Below are positions 10,530 to 23,005 of a stretch of DNA of 64,000 bases, in pieces. Made by a program: the position numbers and the translations under genes. Position 1 is the stretch's first letter, and each line of letters starts with the position of its first letter. The DNA comes from Carposina sasakii. Lineage: Eukaryota > Arthropoda > Insecta > Lepidoptera > Carposinidae. The stretch is taken from the NCBI GenBank assembly GCA_014607495.2, contig CP053160.1:4030001-4094000 (forward strand), written 5' to 3'. The notes beneath the pieces are model-generated. The model was given only the letters and a program-made list of their open reading frames with translations. It ran no database searches and was not told where the DNA came from.

Positions 10530-13500
10530 GTGCACATAGGTCTATCTAGATATCAGTATTTCGATAACATAAGCTGGCACAATGTTCATTGAGTTAAAGC
10601 AAGTTTTAGATTCACCGAACACTGCAGCACTCTGTACTAATTGGATTGTTGATTAGTCTGACCAACTAGCGGCGGAAAATCTATAACAATGAATACATGT
10701 GCCAAATTATAAAATAATTTTAGAAATTAATGTGGAATGTTAAAATGAAAACCGGACTAGTGTGCGATGCTTTCTATTAAGTGTGGTATAGCTATAATAC
10801 ATATTTTAATTTTTGTAATATTTGTCTCTTCTACATCTGGCTAATTACCAAAAGCCTTCATTTGTACAGGGTGTAAGTAACAGCAAGAAAAATATTGATA
10901 TGCATATTTTAGACCCTAAAACTGAAGCAAAAACCACTCAAAATTTACACCCGGAAATATTTATATTCACCAAAATACTGTGTTTTGTTTGTATAGGTCG
11001 AGATAATACGTTAAATAGAATTTAAAAGAAGAAATTTATTCCCCAAGTATAAAGAAGTGAAAGATAAGGATAATGTTTATTTAACAGACCGAACTATCTA
11101 CAAAGTGTGAATACCTTTCAAAACACCTACACATTAAAAAACAGCTAGATAATTTTGATAAAGCCCAGTTGGAAATTTAACGTGAATTTCAACAAGAGGG
11201 AGAATGTGAAACAAAAACCCTCCAAAGGCTTTGAAGTCGGTTTGCGGATTACTTGCCCTGGGCGAGTGTGGGGTGGGGACTAACACTGTCTTTAAAGGCA
11301 GTGTTTCCAAAAATATAGGGGATGTTTTTCGGAGCGGAGTTCTTTAACACATAGCTTGTGGGAGGAGCAAACTGAAATCATAAGGAAGATCGTAACAATA
11401 TAAGTATTCGTTTCTGAGCAGATGTTCGATGTTTTATTGAATGGCTAATGGCAGATGCCTCATATTATAAAAAATTAACATACATGAAAAACACTATGTT
11501 TCAATGTTAGGCTAGCCAATGTGGTATTAGCTTTCTTATTCAAAGATAGGTACTCTATCAAGCTCAGGTTGTAGAGCCATGTTCTACACTCAGTTATTTT
11601 ACATAAGTAGGTATTTGTAACAGCTACTGATAACCGAAATCAATCCAGTGATATAATCCACACGTTTTATAACAGAGATTAAACACTCGATGTCTAATAA
11701 TGTCTATCCATTTACATAGCCACTTGTTGCCTGTTGAAATGAAATCTGGCTTCATATGCTGGAAAATTTTGATATCTGTTCAAGAATGGACAGCAAATTT
11801 AGATGAATTTTATTTACATATTTCGTAAAAAGAACCCCAATGGAAATTCACAAGTGATCTAAAAAACAGAAATGTATCACACAATATAAGCTGTAATGTA
11901 ATTTTTTGTATTGTATAGTATTGTATTGCCTATGAGTCATTTGTTACTTGAATTCAATAAATAATAAAAAAATAACCAATAAGCCAATTTAACTAGTCAC
12001 AGGATCACCCGATACAATTGGCGCGGAAAGCAAACATTGCCGATAAACAAATTAAAAATGCATTTCCTGTGAGTAATAACACTGTCGTATAACTCAAAAC
12101 AATGGTACTTTTTCAGTATTTCAGTATTTGCCTGGCTGTCACACACACCCTGTATGTGTATAAATGTTTTCTTTCTTTATTTCTTTATATGTAGAATATA
12201 TCTTTATATTTACGAGAACCTACGGAGTCCAGGCGGCGAAGCCACAGGCAACAGCTAGTATCAAGAATTTAATTCAATATTTATAAAATTAAGTATTAAT
12301 CCGATCCGATTCTGGTTGTACTTCGGATATTACATTTGGTAGATTTTTGGCTGGCGATTGATGAGGATTTAATTTCCGGCGTTATGATCTGCTTTTCTTG
12401 ATACCTATCTATCTATTTGTGTCAGAAATAATTATATATGTTTATTCCATGAAAATCTAATAAAAAATATACCTAAGACATGTAGTGTTAATTTGAAAGA
12501 AAATAATACTTAGATATTTAATACAGAGAGACATGCGTACCTAGTACCTAAAAATTGTGTGATTCCCAAGATTGGCATAGTATGAGCATATGGGTATTTG
12601 GCCTTGTTGAAAAAATATATCGAGTCAAGTTATTTTAAAAATCTACAGTTGAATTAACTAATACTCATCTATATCTATTTCGAGATGCGAGTACCGGGGA
12701 GCGTTAAATGCATCGTAGTTAATGCAGCCAGTGGCTTAGAACAGTACAATCCACTTTACTGCAGGTGGTGTACATTAGTGCAATTAATCCGTGGATTAAC
12801 TTTCTACCTGTACCTATAAGTGACTTTATAATAAAGGGTGTGAGTGACAACCAGGAAAATACTGAAATGCTGAACAAGTACCGCTATGTTGGGTTATATG
12901 ATAGTGTTTTAACCCGCAGAAAATGCATTTTTGGATCATTGTCACTTTATCTCCATTAGGGATCAGTTATTTGACGCTACGAGTAGGTATTATACGGCAC
13001 ATTCCAAATACAATAAGGAACAAATGTTTTTAAATAATAAAAAATGGTACATACCTAAGTCACCTTAGAAATAAAAAAATAATCTATGTTATTAAAAAAA
13101 GGCCTCTACTTATTTACTGGATCCTTAAGAAGTTACCGTGGAAGTAAGTAATGAAAAAGCAAAGTAATTTGATTAAAAAACAATTCGTTTTAATGAAATC
13201 ACAACTGGGAGGTTTTCTCCGGAGGCTAAGTTCATTTCTTGGTTAGAGTAAATAATATTCTAGATGGAGCATTTTGTGATAATATTATTTTTAGAATACT
13301 GCTTCTAAGATAAATATACAATCAGCAAGAATCATCCTACTGTTGGGCATAGGTCTCCCCATTGTCTCCCTCTAACTTCTGGCTAACACCCACACATACA
13401 AACCATAGTAAGCTCGGCGCCTACTAGAACATACGCAAACATGCGCAATGTGCCGCCATTACGGTGCTTTAATCTGTGTATTGACAGCATTACGTCCGTT

Positions 13501-14215
13501 GTTTTTTATACGTTCATGCATAAAGCAGAATACTTAAAATGTCTACAGATTTGAGAACACTGAAAAATTATTTATATCTGTTTTGTCACTTTCTCCAAGC
13601 TTTTTATAAGAAAAGGACTAAAGGAATTCAAATGGTTTGACCAATCTTTAATTCAAATTAATTTAAAACTACCACCTACAATCAAATTGCATGTGGAAGT
13701 TTTGCAGGAAATTGTAAATAAATGAAAAAGTTACCGTTGCGGAAAATCCGAGAAAATATTTTTTTATATCTAGTTTTTGTGTAATCGCATAGGAGCTATT
13801 GTTCTAATAACGTCTGAATTTACGAAAAATTCTTGCCTTGGCTCGGACATAAACCACAAAGTAAAAATTGATGGATCTATTAGCTAATGGGTGAGTGTTG
13901 CTACCTATATGTATATAGGTATACAAGAGCCAGACGGCTAGACCTTCGTGATTTTATAGAAGCTGAAGGTTTCCCTGCTCATGTTCAGCCATTTTTTATT
14001 CGATCTATCTAATTACTCTCTGGGTATTTACTACACTAGACATCCAAACTAAATGTAATCTAAATCTTAACATCTTATTCGTTTTCTTTATTCTAAAATC
14101 AAATTTTTCCACAGATAAAAAATATGTATGTGTGAGATCTAGCTTGTAAAATGTACACATCGACAAAGACGAAAACGTGCAGAAAATATATCGCATGAGA
14201 AAATAAAAAAAATTA
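10530..14215. other. No gene recognised
   Basis: About 3.7 kb of AT-rich sequence. The short frames at 10822, 12765 and 14005 have no splice context or recognisable motif. Probably intergenic or regulatory sequence upstream of the receptor gene. Confidence 0.4.
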
Positions 14216-14221
14216 AAACAC

Positions 14222-14365
14222 GCTGTTATAGAAATAGGTTGGCCAGAACTGCAAGATCATAAAGGATATCCCACAGCTACTTTTAGCATATCAGGGATAA
14301 AGGTAAATAAAGATCAGTGACAAGTTGCTAGCTTATCGCCTGAGAGAAGGTCCTTAGTAGTATGA
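14222..14365 (+). repeat. Repeat family R4 copy
   Basis: Carries 'ccagaactgcaagatcat' and 'gacaagttgctagcttatcg' as in the other R4 copies. Confidence 0.6.
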
Positions 14366-14746
14366 AGATTTTATATCTACCTGTAGGTATCTACTGTGCC
14401 AAGTTGGACAACCTTCCACCAAACTTGGAGAAAATAGCTTGAGTTTTCCAATTTTTATTTCTCACACTTTTTGTACGACGCGCGACAACGACGTTTCAAT
14501 GTAGAACTCAAATATTTCATTTCCTCCGCCGCCGATTTCATTGTATATAACGTGTGTACCTACCACGAATGGATGACAGAATGGCAAACTAAAGCATGCT
14601 GCATACCAACAATGTAGAAACAAAGGTTTTTAGTGCAGATCAATTAGTGGTATATAATCTTCGTATTGGCGACTCTGTTTTCTTATTGCGCTTTTCTCAT
14701 GGAATGCAGTCTCTCCGTGACAATTGCATCGTTGAAATAAAATTCC

Positions 14747-15030
14747 TTCTATGCTGCTCTGGGAGTGAAAAAAAAAGTATAATACTAAAGTTGCTTCTCT
14801 TCCCGGGCATACTGCACAAGTCAGTAGAGGGACAAGAGGGTCTTGGTGTTTTGTAGGCGATGGGTTGACCACCTGTCACTACTAACCGAACTTGTACATC
14901 TCAACTACGAGTATACCCTCAAAATTGGTTAGAATTGGCACCATGTGGTTAAACGAGTATCGGCCCTTGGTGCTCTGCCTACCCCGTAAGGGATAAAGGC
15001 GTAATTATATGTATGTATGTATGAAATAAA
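14747..15030 (+). repeat. Repeat family R3, longest copy
   Basis: Runs from 'tatgctgctctgggagtg' through 'gacaagagggtcttggtg' and 'gaccacctgtcact' to a TATGTATG tail near 15020. It lies directly upstream of the receptor gene. Confidence 0.75.
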
Positions 15031-15235
15031 ATTTGATTAACTTTTTTCTCATTTACAATTCGGCTACCAACGTATTACGTGGTTAACTGGAAGAGAATGT
15101 TATGAAGCATTAAGTTTACCTTTGTATAGGAATATGTCTATAACATTGGTGTCATGGTCAAAGGATAGCTTTAATTTTTCTCTTTCGTATACATTTCCAG
15201 TTACAATGCGATGGAATGCAGCAGCGGCGGTGAGA

Positions 15236-15243
15236 TGACGTCA
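15236..15243. promoter_or_regulatory. Perfect CRE palindrome (TGACGTCA) in the receptor 5' leader
   Basis: TGACGTCA, the binding site of CREB/ATF-type factors, sits 50 bases before the receptor start codon. An acceptor-like 'atttccag' ends at 15200, so this may be transcribed leader. Short upstream frames starting at about 15206 and 15211 end before the main ATG. The link to cAMP control is inference. Confidence 0.35.
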
Positions 15244-15292
15244 CGGGAATCAGCCGGTTAGGGAGGGACAGACATACTACGCGCCTTCGGGT

Positions 15293-18200
15293 ATGAACGT
15301 GACGGAAGAGGGGGAGCAGGCAGCGGTGACGCTTGCCCTCAACGTGGCCGTTACTGCCATATCCGCGACCGGAGTCCTTCTCAACGCGTATATACTGTTC
15401 GTCATGGTAGTTACTAAACAGGTAAGCTATCACTACTTCACTACATATTATAAAACAAAGTCGCTTCCCGCTGATTTCAATGCGGGTTTTTTAAATAGAG
15501 TGATTCGAGAGGAAGGTTTATGTGTATAACTAGGGACCCGTCCCAGCTTTGCATAGGTGTAATCTTTCACGCGGACGAAGTCGTGGGCGGCCGCTAGTTA
15601 ATATCATGAAGGAGTCAGCCCTCTGATCCTATATTACCATGACTGTAATGTCTTGGCAATAGTGTTAATCTCTCTCCTGTCGCGTAAAAACATCATATAG
15701 AAGTAAGGTGTCTTACCTTATGGCATGTCACTATTGCTCTATCATAAAATGTGTTTACACCACAGAGATCTATAGAGTGGCCGTGGGGGCGTGGGCGGTG
15801 TAATTGAACTATGAACAAAATAGGCAAACATCGCGAACACGCAATCAGTCGGGACTTGATTGCCTAACGCGTCACACGGGAGTGTTTTTTTATAATGCCT
15901 GCTTGTTCAGTGGTTGTGTGCAAGAATCGAAGTGACCATAAACTTGAAGGGGTCACTTTTCATAGGTAAGTACAATAACAATTTTGTTTTCTAGCATTTA
16001 TACCCAAATTTCATTTTATTTCGTTAAAATAATTTTCACTGAGTGACATATGTAACCTAACGATTGTACCTAATACATTGCTCGCTAAGTGTAGCGTGCC
16101 TGGTGTTGAAATCAGTTTGACCGAGTGATGATAATTGCGCATATTGAATCGGCCGCTCCCGCGCACGGCCGCTGCTAAGCGCTTTGACATAGAGTTGTAC
16201 CTGTAATTTCTTATTGTCGATACGTCACGTTGCCGCGAATAGTACCTACGAGTAATAACTAATGTTAAGTAGATAATTTTAAGAGTTTAAAAAATATTAT
16301 GTTTATGTAATACAATGGTGAATTACTTATTATTATTAGTGTAACAAAGTACCTAAATTAATGTAGATGTGTGCAAAGTCAACTTTCTTTATTCTTGTGT
16401 TTCTTATTAATAAATATTTTTTTAAATTATAATATCTGTTGCGTAGTTTTAAAGATCTAAGCATACATAGGGACAGACAGACAGATAACGGGAAGCGAGG
16501 TTGTTTTATACTATGTAGTGATACTTAGGACATATTTATGACTTTATGTCATTTAAAATTAGGAAATACTATTTATTACATAATTTTAGGAGACGTATTG
16601 GGGTACCCCAACATTGATTGCCCGTTTAATAATGGTGATTAAAATGTAGATAATAAATGACTACCAATAAGCATATTATTATAGTTTTTTATTTCCATCG
16701 AACATTTACATACCGTACTAATTTATTAAAGACGAATTTACTTTATTCTTTATCCCTTCAAGAAAAATAACCTTTTATTTGTGACCTCATACTTTTGTGA
16801 CTGTGATGCAACTCAAAATCTAAGCTCAATCGGACAACGAGAAGTAGAAAAAGTAGGTTGAATTTTAAGATGAAGCTAAGTAAAAACATGTTTAAAATTG
16901 TATTGTGACCAGCTACTAAAGCCTAAATTGTTCGCGATGTGCAACAACGCAAGTGCTCGATAACAAATTTATCGACAGTCAATCACTAGCGTACGTGTGA
17001 AATTTGTTGAATGTATTTGCTATACTGAGGCGCGTACTTACACAGTAGATAGCAATGTGTGCGCGCCAATGAGAGTACCGCCTTGAATGTATGAGTGTCA
17101 GAGATATATCAATGTTGGGTGTAATTTGTGTTATTATTTAGATGTCAATGTAAGTGTGGCTTATAGCCGCTTACATCAGAACTCAAACTAAGTGCGCTTA
17201 GCGGCCCATCTCCTGTGTTTCTGTTATCTATGGTTTACACAGAATGATTTTTTGTCGTCAACGTTCCCGAAAACTACGGAATCTCCTCATCATCACGATC
17301 ATTTTCTTCCATGGAAGCATACCTGGGAAGTGTCTGGTTTCCAAAATATGTATTAGGGTCCAAAGTTTTTCTACATAAATGCACATTGACGCGCGTAGCA
17401 AGATTTTTTTCACGAGAAATAATTAATATCTGTCTATGAAAAAACTAGCATAAATACTAGACACTATAAATTTCACCCGTTCAAGTTTTTTTCAAAAAAA
17501 TTTACATCGTCTCCAATAATTTTTTGGCATAAACTTACTTTATTTGATGTATATAGTACATACCCTTCGTTAAGGGTGGCAACAAAAAAGCACCCTGTAT
17601 AATAGGAAGTGCTGAAATAACCAACCCTTTCAAACGTTGTTGTATCTAAGTTCCTACTTATCTGATCGATAAACAAAAGTTTTATGTTGATTCAAAACTA
17701 TCTTTTATTAACTCGTGAACGGAATCAATAGATCAAAACTTAGAACAAGTATTCGCTCCGCGGAGCGAAGACCTATCATTGATCTAAGGATCAAAAGTTA
17801 TTACTGACAGAAGGAAATTACAATCACACTGGATTGAAGCTGTAAAGCTGCCTCCATCTTATATATTTTCTTCTATAATGAGCAGAAACAAAGTAATAAT
17901 AAATATAGCTACGCCTTAAATATTTTTCTAATATACAATAATGTAATAGAAGATATACTTAGATATTTCTCCATACTATCTAGATAAATAGACATTTTGA
18001 GTCTCAAATGTGATTTGATTCATGTTTCTCAATGAGATTTCTTTATACCAATATATATTTCAAGCGACAAACACCTTGTACATTTCGCTTGTTACTCGTA
18101 AGGCCGCAAACTACACCTAGGTCTTATCGCTCGCTCTGAGAATGAAATCGATGCTAATCCGTCGCTTCGCCGTACAAGTGGCACTTCAGGTAAAGGTGCT

Positions 18201-20775
18201 GAACGATGCCAAACTTCACTAGTATGATTCAGCTTGAGTGCAAGGTGAGAGAAGATGTACGTGAGAGATAACCTGATTACTACTGGATATCAATGGGCTA
18301 TAATCGCACTACGCATTTAAATAATAAAAGATATCATTGAAGATGTTTTTTCACGTTCTAAGTCATTATGGTATGTTTTTGCCTGGTGGGCCGGAGGTGG
18401 TTTACAAGATCTAATGTACTTATAACAGAAAAGGAACGATCCACGTCTAATGTGGATGTAGCGAAATGGCCAAGCTACATATTTTGACCAAGGAGTAGAG
18501 TTTGTGAAGTTAGACCAGAGAAAGGGCGTGTCCAGAGTAAGAACTGATGGCCGATGGAGTCGGAAAGTTCTAGTTCTAGTGGATACCATGTATCGGCAAG
18601 CGCAGCGTGGGAAGGCCACCCGCGAGGTGGACGGATGACCTGGCCAAGGTCGCGGGCGTCGGTTGGATGCAGGCTGCTTCCGACCGGTCGGAGTGGAGAT
18701 TGTTTGGGGAGGCCTATGTCCAACAGTGGACTTCTCAGGGCTGTAAAAAAAATTATGATGATATAACATCCAATTTCAATAACCGATATCGAGATTTTTT
18801 TGCATTTCAGATTTTAAAATGTTCCATTGTTTTCATACAAAACAAATTTGGAATTTACAAAATCCGAGATTCTTTATGATCTCTAGTATTAAAATTGGCC
18901 GCTAAGCAGGATTTCTATTTGCCAGGCTATCACGTAGACGTAACAACACATCCGACTCAAATAGAACCTTCGGCAAAAGCTGCCCCTTGATAAAAGACCA
19001 ATTAAAAGCACCTGCGATTTAAATCTAAATATTAAACTTTCAGACATCTACAGCATCGTCCGTGCTACTGGTCCATTTAGGTACAGTAGGTGCCTTAGCA
19101 AGTGGCGCCACGTTATGCAGTGGCAACATGTGTGCTTGTGGTGCATTGCTGCATGCGCTGCATCCGCTGCAGCTGTGGACGGTTTGCGGGCTGCATGCGG
19201 ACAGGGCTGCTGCTATTGCTGCTCCACTGCATTATGCGGCTATTGTGTCAGCTAAGAAGGTATGTAAATGATTGCTTTTTCTTTCACTTTCACCAACCAA
19301 ATTGGTTAAATTCTAGAGAAAGGTCAGGACAAGAGTACCCTAAACCAACGCAAGAACATCATGGGAGTAGATGAAGCGAAAACGGTGTATCAGAACCGTA
19401 GCAAATGGAGAGTCGTAATCTCTGCCTAACCCTCCAGAAAAGAGGCGTTATTGTATGTATGTATGTAGTTTCTCCATCTGCTTCTTCTAGTCTATCAATA
19501 AGTTTGTAAACATAGTAAGTAAATTCAGTGACATCCCTCGATTGGGTTCGAAGTCATGACCCATGATCAAACATATTTCGATTCATTAAGTGTTATGATC
19601 AGGTACTACTACAAGAAAGTAATAGTAGGTATAATAAGTACATAATAATATGTATATTGATATGATACAAATAATTTCAGGTAATGATCTGCGTTGCGAG
19701 TAGTTGGGTCGTGACCGCAGCGCTCTTGTCTCCGCTGGTGGCAGCGCAGCCGCCGCTCCTGTACACCCCGGGGCTTGGGGCCTGCGCCCCAAACTGTGGC
19801 GCTGGCCCCGCCGCCCTCGCCTTTTGCCTTGTGTATGCCTTCATAACGTTGCTAGTGCCCGCCATGCTGGTCCTACTCTGCAGCCTCAAAATACTGCGCA
19901 TAGCTCGGTATCATAGGCATAGAATTGCCGCTGCGATTTACGAAGTCACCTTATCCGCGCAAGTGACAGTGACCCATCAACGCAACCCATTCTCCCCACC
20001 ACCACCGCCAAGAAGACGAGCACTCTCTGCTGTGCTGCAACCTCTGGGTTCACTAGCTGTACTCTACTTCCCCTACTATTGTGTTCTAATATGGCCAGCC
20101 GTTTCTTCCCCACCGCAACTTATAGCTGCCTTCTCAGCAGCTCTCCTTGCCGCTGCTCCGCCAGTCAACGGCATTCTTTATGGTATAAGAAGTCATGCCC
20201 TTCGAGATTCACTGCGAAATTACAGAAGAAAACGAATGACAAAAAGTGAGGTGACTCAGGAAATTCAGGCGCGAACGCCCAGCGCATGCGGGTCGAGACG
20301 ACCATCTCTGTCTGCAGGATCAGGGTGTATACGACCACCGACTACAAGGAGACTCTCGGATGCAGCAGCAATGGGTGCCAGAGGTTCCGAACGACCCGCC
20401 CAACGCGCCGCATCATGCAATATGCTCCAAGATTCGCAAGAGGAAGAAATACCTCGACCACGCATGTCGGCCATACCATTGATTCGTGCTCCACCACACG
20501 TTGTGCTGGGCCGTGCGCTCGGATTAGAGGATAATGTGAGGGATCGCCGAAGAAGGCAGAGCCCTCGCATAACAGTCACTCGGGCAATGTCTGACGAAAG
20601 CGAGTCTCCAACGAGACGGCCGCTGTGTCGCCAGCACTCCAGATCTAGCGGCGCCTTGCTAGCGACGCTGTCTAGTACACCAGCAGCGTCAGAAATTATA
20701 AATATAGATACAGCAGATGAACCGCTGTTACTCTCGTGGCCTCATCGACAAAACGCTGTAAGAGACGACGCTTAA
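15293..20775 (+). CDS. Orphan class A (rhodopsin-like) G-protein-coupled receptor
   Basis: Three exons, 15293-15421, 19044-19259 and 19681-20775, join in phase 0 with GT-AG borders to give 479 residues. Exon 1 has sequon NVT at residue 2 and TM1 with the conserved N (residue 31, GVLLNAY). Exon 2 gives TM2-TM3, cysteines at the outer end of TM3 and a D-R pair at residues 96-97 followed by APLHY. Exon 3 gives TM4-TM7: FP in TM6 (LYFPYYC) and NGILYG where NPxxY is usual. The third intracellular loop is Pro-rich, and the tail of about 170 residues has Arg/Ser clusters such as RRPSLS. Unusual points: TM2 lacks the usual Asp, DRY reads A-D-R-A and NPxxY reads N-G-x-x-Y. I do not recognise the subfamily. 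The complete 7TM set and clean splices argue for a functional gene. Confidence 0.85.
15440..15600 (+). mobile_element. Helitron-like non-autonomous element, 3' part
   Basis: In receptor intron 1. Ends in a GC hairpin region 'cacgcggacgaagtcgtggg' followed by CTAG-T, the usual 3' terminus of lepidopteran Helitron-type elements. The body matches 61645-61850. Confidence 0.6.
15895..15965 (+). pseudogene. THAP zinc-finger first exon (orphan)
   Basis: ATG at 15895 opens 23 codons beginning MPACSVVVCKNRS and ending GVTFHR, with a good donor (AG|GTAAGT) after 15965 in phase 2. C-x4-C followed by K-N-R and the GV-x-F-H-R run are the start of the C2CH THAP DNA-binding module. No following exon with the W, CxxH and AVPTIF-type parts was found in the next 3 kb. 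It is either an isolated transposon remnant or the first exon of something I cannot follow. It lies on the same strand as the receptor, inside its first intron. Confidence 0.6.
16438..16525 (-). repeat. Fragment of the Helitron-like family at 61645
   Basis: Reverse match to the 'ccctatgtatgcttagatct' part of 61645-61850; a similar fragment lies at 41128-41200. Confidence 0.5.
17236..17602 (+). mobile_element. TATACAGG MITE, copy 4
   Basis: Near-complete copy in receptor intron 1, from the 'cagaatgattttttgtcgtc' end to 'caccctgtataa'. Confidence 0.75.
18410..18746 (+). pseudogene. RTE-type LINE, 3' end of the reverse transcriptase ORF
   Basis: In the coding sense on +, frames around 18540-18746 carry TDGRWSRKV-like, GRPPARWTDDL and WRLFGEAYVQQWTSQG segments. 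These are the C-terminal end of RTE-clade endonuclease/reverse transcriptase proteins of Lepidoptera. It is broken by frameshifts and 5'-truncated. A second copy lies inverted at 57745-58090. Confidence 0.75.
19315..19460 (+). pseudogene. LINE 3' tail fragment
   Basis: In receptor intron 2. Matches 58745-58935 ('agtagatgaagcgaaa', 'agcaaatggaga', 'atctctgccta') and ends in a TATG tail. Confidence 0.7.
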
Positions 20776-21520
20776 TAAACGGGTATAAATAAGAAAATTA
20801 GGATTATTTTAGGAATATCGTTGTGCGTAAAAAAGACAATAATAATGTGCAATGTTCAGCCTATCTTTGCATAAAGAAACTTCGCGTATTAAGTAGAAAA
20901 TACGTTTTATTTGTATAAACTCTTCGGCCTATTTATAACTGCGACCAAACTGAGACCAAATTATTAATCATGAAATATATTTTCCCATTATTCTAATGTA
21001 GCTATGATAGATTGTAATTTTCTTACAGGGTTCCTCCATATCGTTAGCTTTATCAACAGAAGTATTAATTTTAATTTATATGTCTTCAGATCTATAAAAT
21101 ATTCCGTAGTTTTAGAGACCAGTCAAATATTTATATGTATTAGAGTTAGACTATAAGATAAATAACTTTATAACACTCAGATAGGTATAGATTGATCAAT
21201 GGAACCTGGCGCTATAGACGGGTTCCGGTTTTTTATTTTGTGATATTTTTGACAACAACTAAGTTCGTAAATAAACTGCTTTATGCATTGTCTATGCCTA
21301 TCTAGTTCTATGGTTCACTTATATGTAAATCTTAGAATAACATGGCCTACTTTAATTGATCATAGATGGTTAGTTAACTATTGCTTTGCGAAAATATACT
21401 TTCGTCCAACAATGATATTATATGAAGAAGTCATATAATTGCAATCAAGTTTGATAGTCCAAATAAAAACTTCGATGAAGTATGCCATGAAAATTGCAAA
21501 GAAATGGATATTATGTAATA
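20776..21520. other. Receptor 3' flank, no further gene recognised
   Basis: AT-rich sequence after the receptor stop codon. An AATAAA at about 21269 could serve as a poly(A) signal. No other exon is visible. Confidence 0.35.
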
Positions 21521-21522
21521 CT

Positions 21523-21735
21523 AGCAGCCGCCCACGACTTCGTCCGCGTGAGGGGGCGTTGTACCCGTGCGAAGCCGGGCAGGTTGTTGTATAGACTGTA
21601 GCCTTCCTTGGTAAATGGGCTATCTAAAACTGAAAGAATTTTTCAAATCAGACCAGTAGTTCCTGAGATTAGCGCGTTCAAACAAACAAACAAACAAACA
21701 AACTCTTCAGCTTTATAATATTATTAGTATATAGA
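21523..21735 (-). mobile_element. Helitron-like element, reverse
   Basis: Begins on + with 'ctagcagccgcccacgactt', the reverse of a Helitron-type hairpin end, and contains a (CAAA)n run at about 21690. Confidence 0.5.
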
Positions 21736-21963
21736 TAGGTAGTAGATAGCACTTAAATGGTGCCCATAGGATTTTTAAGTTTAAACAATCAAGTAACTCT
21801 TATTTTTTTCTAAAATAGATGCAATAGATAGCTTAGCACTTTAATGACATTTGTGATATTGTTATATTTTACTCTACATTTTTCCGGGAGGTCATAATAT
21901 GTCTGAAAAAGATTTTTGTAAAAATTTCAAAGGTCTGAGATCTAACCTACTCGTATCCCTGCC

Positions 21964-22343
21964 TAGGATGATTTTTGGTCGTCAACGTTCCCAAAAACTA
22001 CGGAATCTCTTTATCACCACGATCATTTTTCTCCATGGAAGCATACCTGGGAAGTGTCTGGTTTCCAAAATATTAGGGTCCAAAATTGAGTAAATAGACT
22101 GCGTTTTTCTGCATAAATGCACATTAACGCGTGTAGCAAGATTTTTTCACGAGAAATATCTATGTCTATGAAAAAACTAGCATAAACACTGGACACTCTA
22201 AATTTCGCCCGATCAAGTAATAAAAAAAAATAAAAAAAATTAACATCTTTTTCCAGCATTTTTTTTTGGCATAAACTTACTTTATTTGATGTATAGAGTA
22301 CGTACCCATCGATAAGGGTGGCAACGAAAAAATACCTTGTATA
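21964..22343 (+). mobile_element. TATACAGG MITE, copy 5
   Basis: Full-length copy, 5' TAGGATGATTTTTGGTCG, 3' end 'aaataccttgtata'. Confidence 0.75.
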
Positions 22344-22589
22344 GTTGAAAATATTCGCAAAATTTGTAATAACCAAACTACCTTCTATATACCAACTCTC
22401 CCAGTTCTGCTTGTGATCCCAATGCTATGCTTTTTTGTCCTAAAAAGGTGATTTTTAAAAAGATATTGATAGATGACACTGGTAGGCGAGACACCTACCC
22501 GTAGTGCCTTTGACTATGAATCTAATAGACGGCTAGCTAGCGTGCCTAACTCTTTCTACGCATAGTGCAATGACCTTGCAATGACAGTA

Positions 22590-23005
22590 CCCTCTGGCTT
22601 TTGGCCTTTGGCTTGCCCTGGATGAGGCCTACGTTCAGCAGTGGACTGCAGTAGACTGCCGTATGTATGTGTCTAGTGTTATTCGAGAAGTAATTGCTTG
22701 GAACTTAATTTAGAGATGTCTAACAAAAAATGTCGCCAAACTGAGACGACTAAACTGAGAAGTCTTACTTGTAAAAAAAATTGTAGGTACCTAGAACCCA
22801 TGGTAACATGCACCTTGTGAATGCACATAACTTGTTTACAGAATGTTTCATGGACGTTTTTGTACGTTATCTGGTCACCAACCCGCCTGCCCAGCGTGGT
22901 GACTATTGGCAAAACCCCCCTGTGACAGTAGCCTTGTGGCGTGCCCTGGGGGAGGCCTACGTCCAGCAGTGGACTGCAATAGGCTGATGAAGAAGAAGAA
23001 GAAGA
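22590..23005 (-). repeat. Repeat family R2, two reverse fragments
   Basis: Two reverse R2 pieces, about 22590-22665 and 22865-23005, each with 'gaggcctacgttcagcagtg' or the 'cagcagtggactgcaatagg' form. The second ends in a (GAA)n run typical of the family's 3' side. Confidence 0.65.

Larger units (their letters stand above)
15761..17232 (+). mobile_element. Possible P-element-like transposon relic in receptor intron 1
   Basis: A THAP-coding exon sits about 130 bases inside the left edge. The proposed element is bracketed by the same 8 bases, GTTTACAC (15753-15760 and 17233-17240), and its ends are weakly inverted: CACAGAGA on the left, CATAGATA on the opposite strand on the right. P elements have 8-bp target duplications and a THAP domain in the first transposase exon, which fits. 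The rest has no reading frame, so the transposase body is gone. Caution: the right-hand octamer partly overlaps the end of the neighbouring MITE, so it could be chance. Confidence 0.4.

Noticed and set aside
18317..18769. 150-codon minus ORF
   Set aside because: Shadow of the + strand RTE LINE tail; the opposite strand carries the recognisable motifs.
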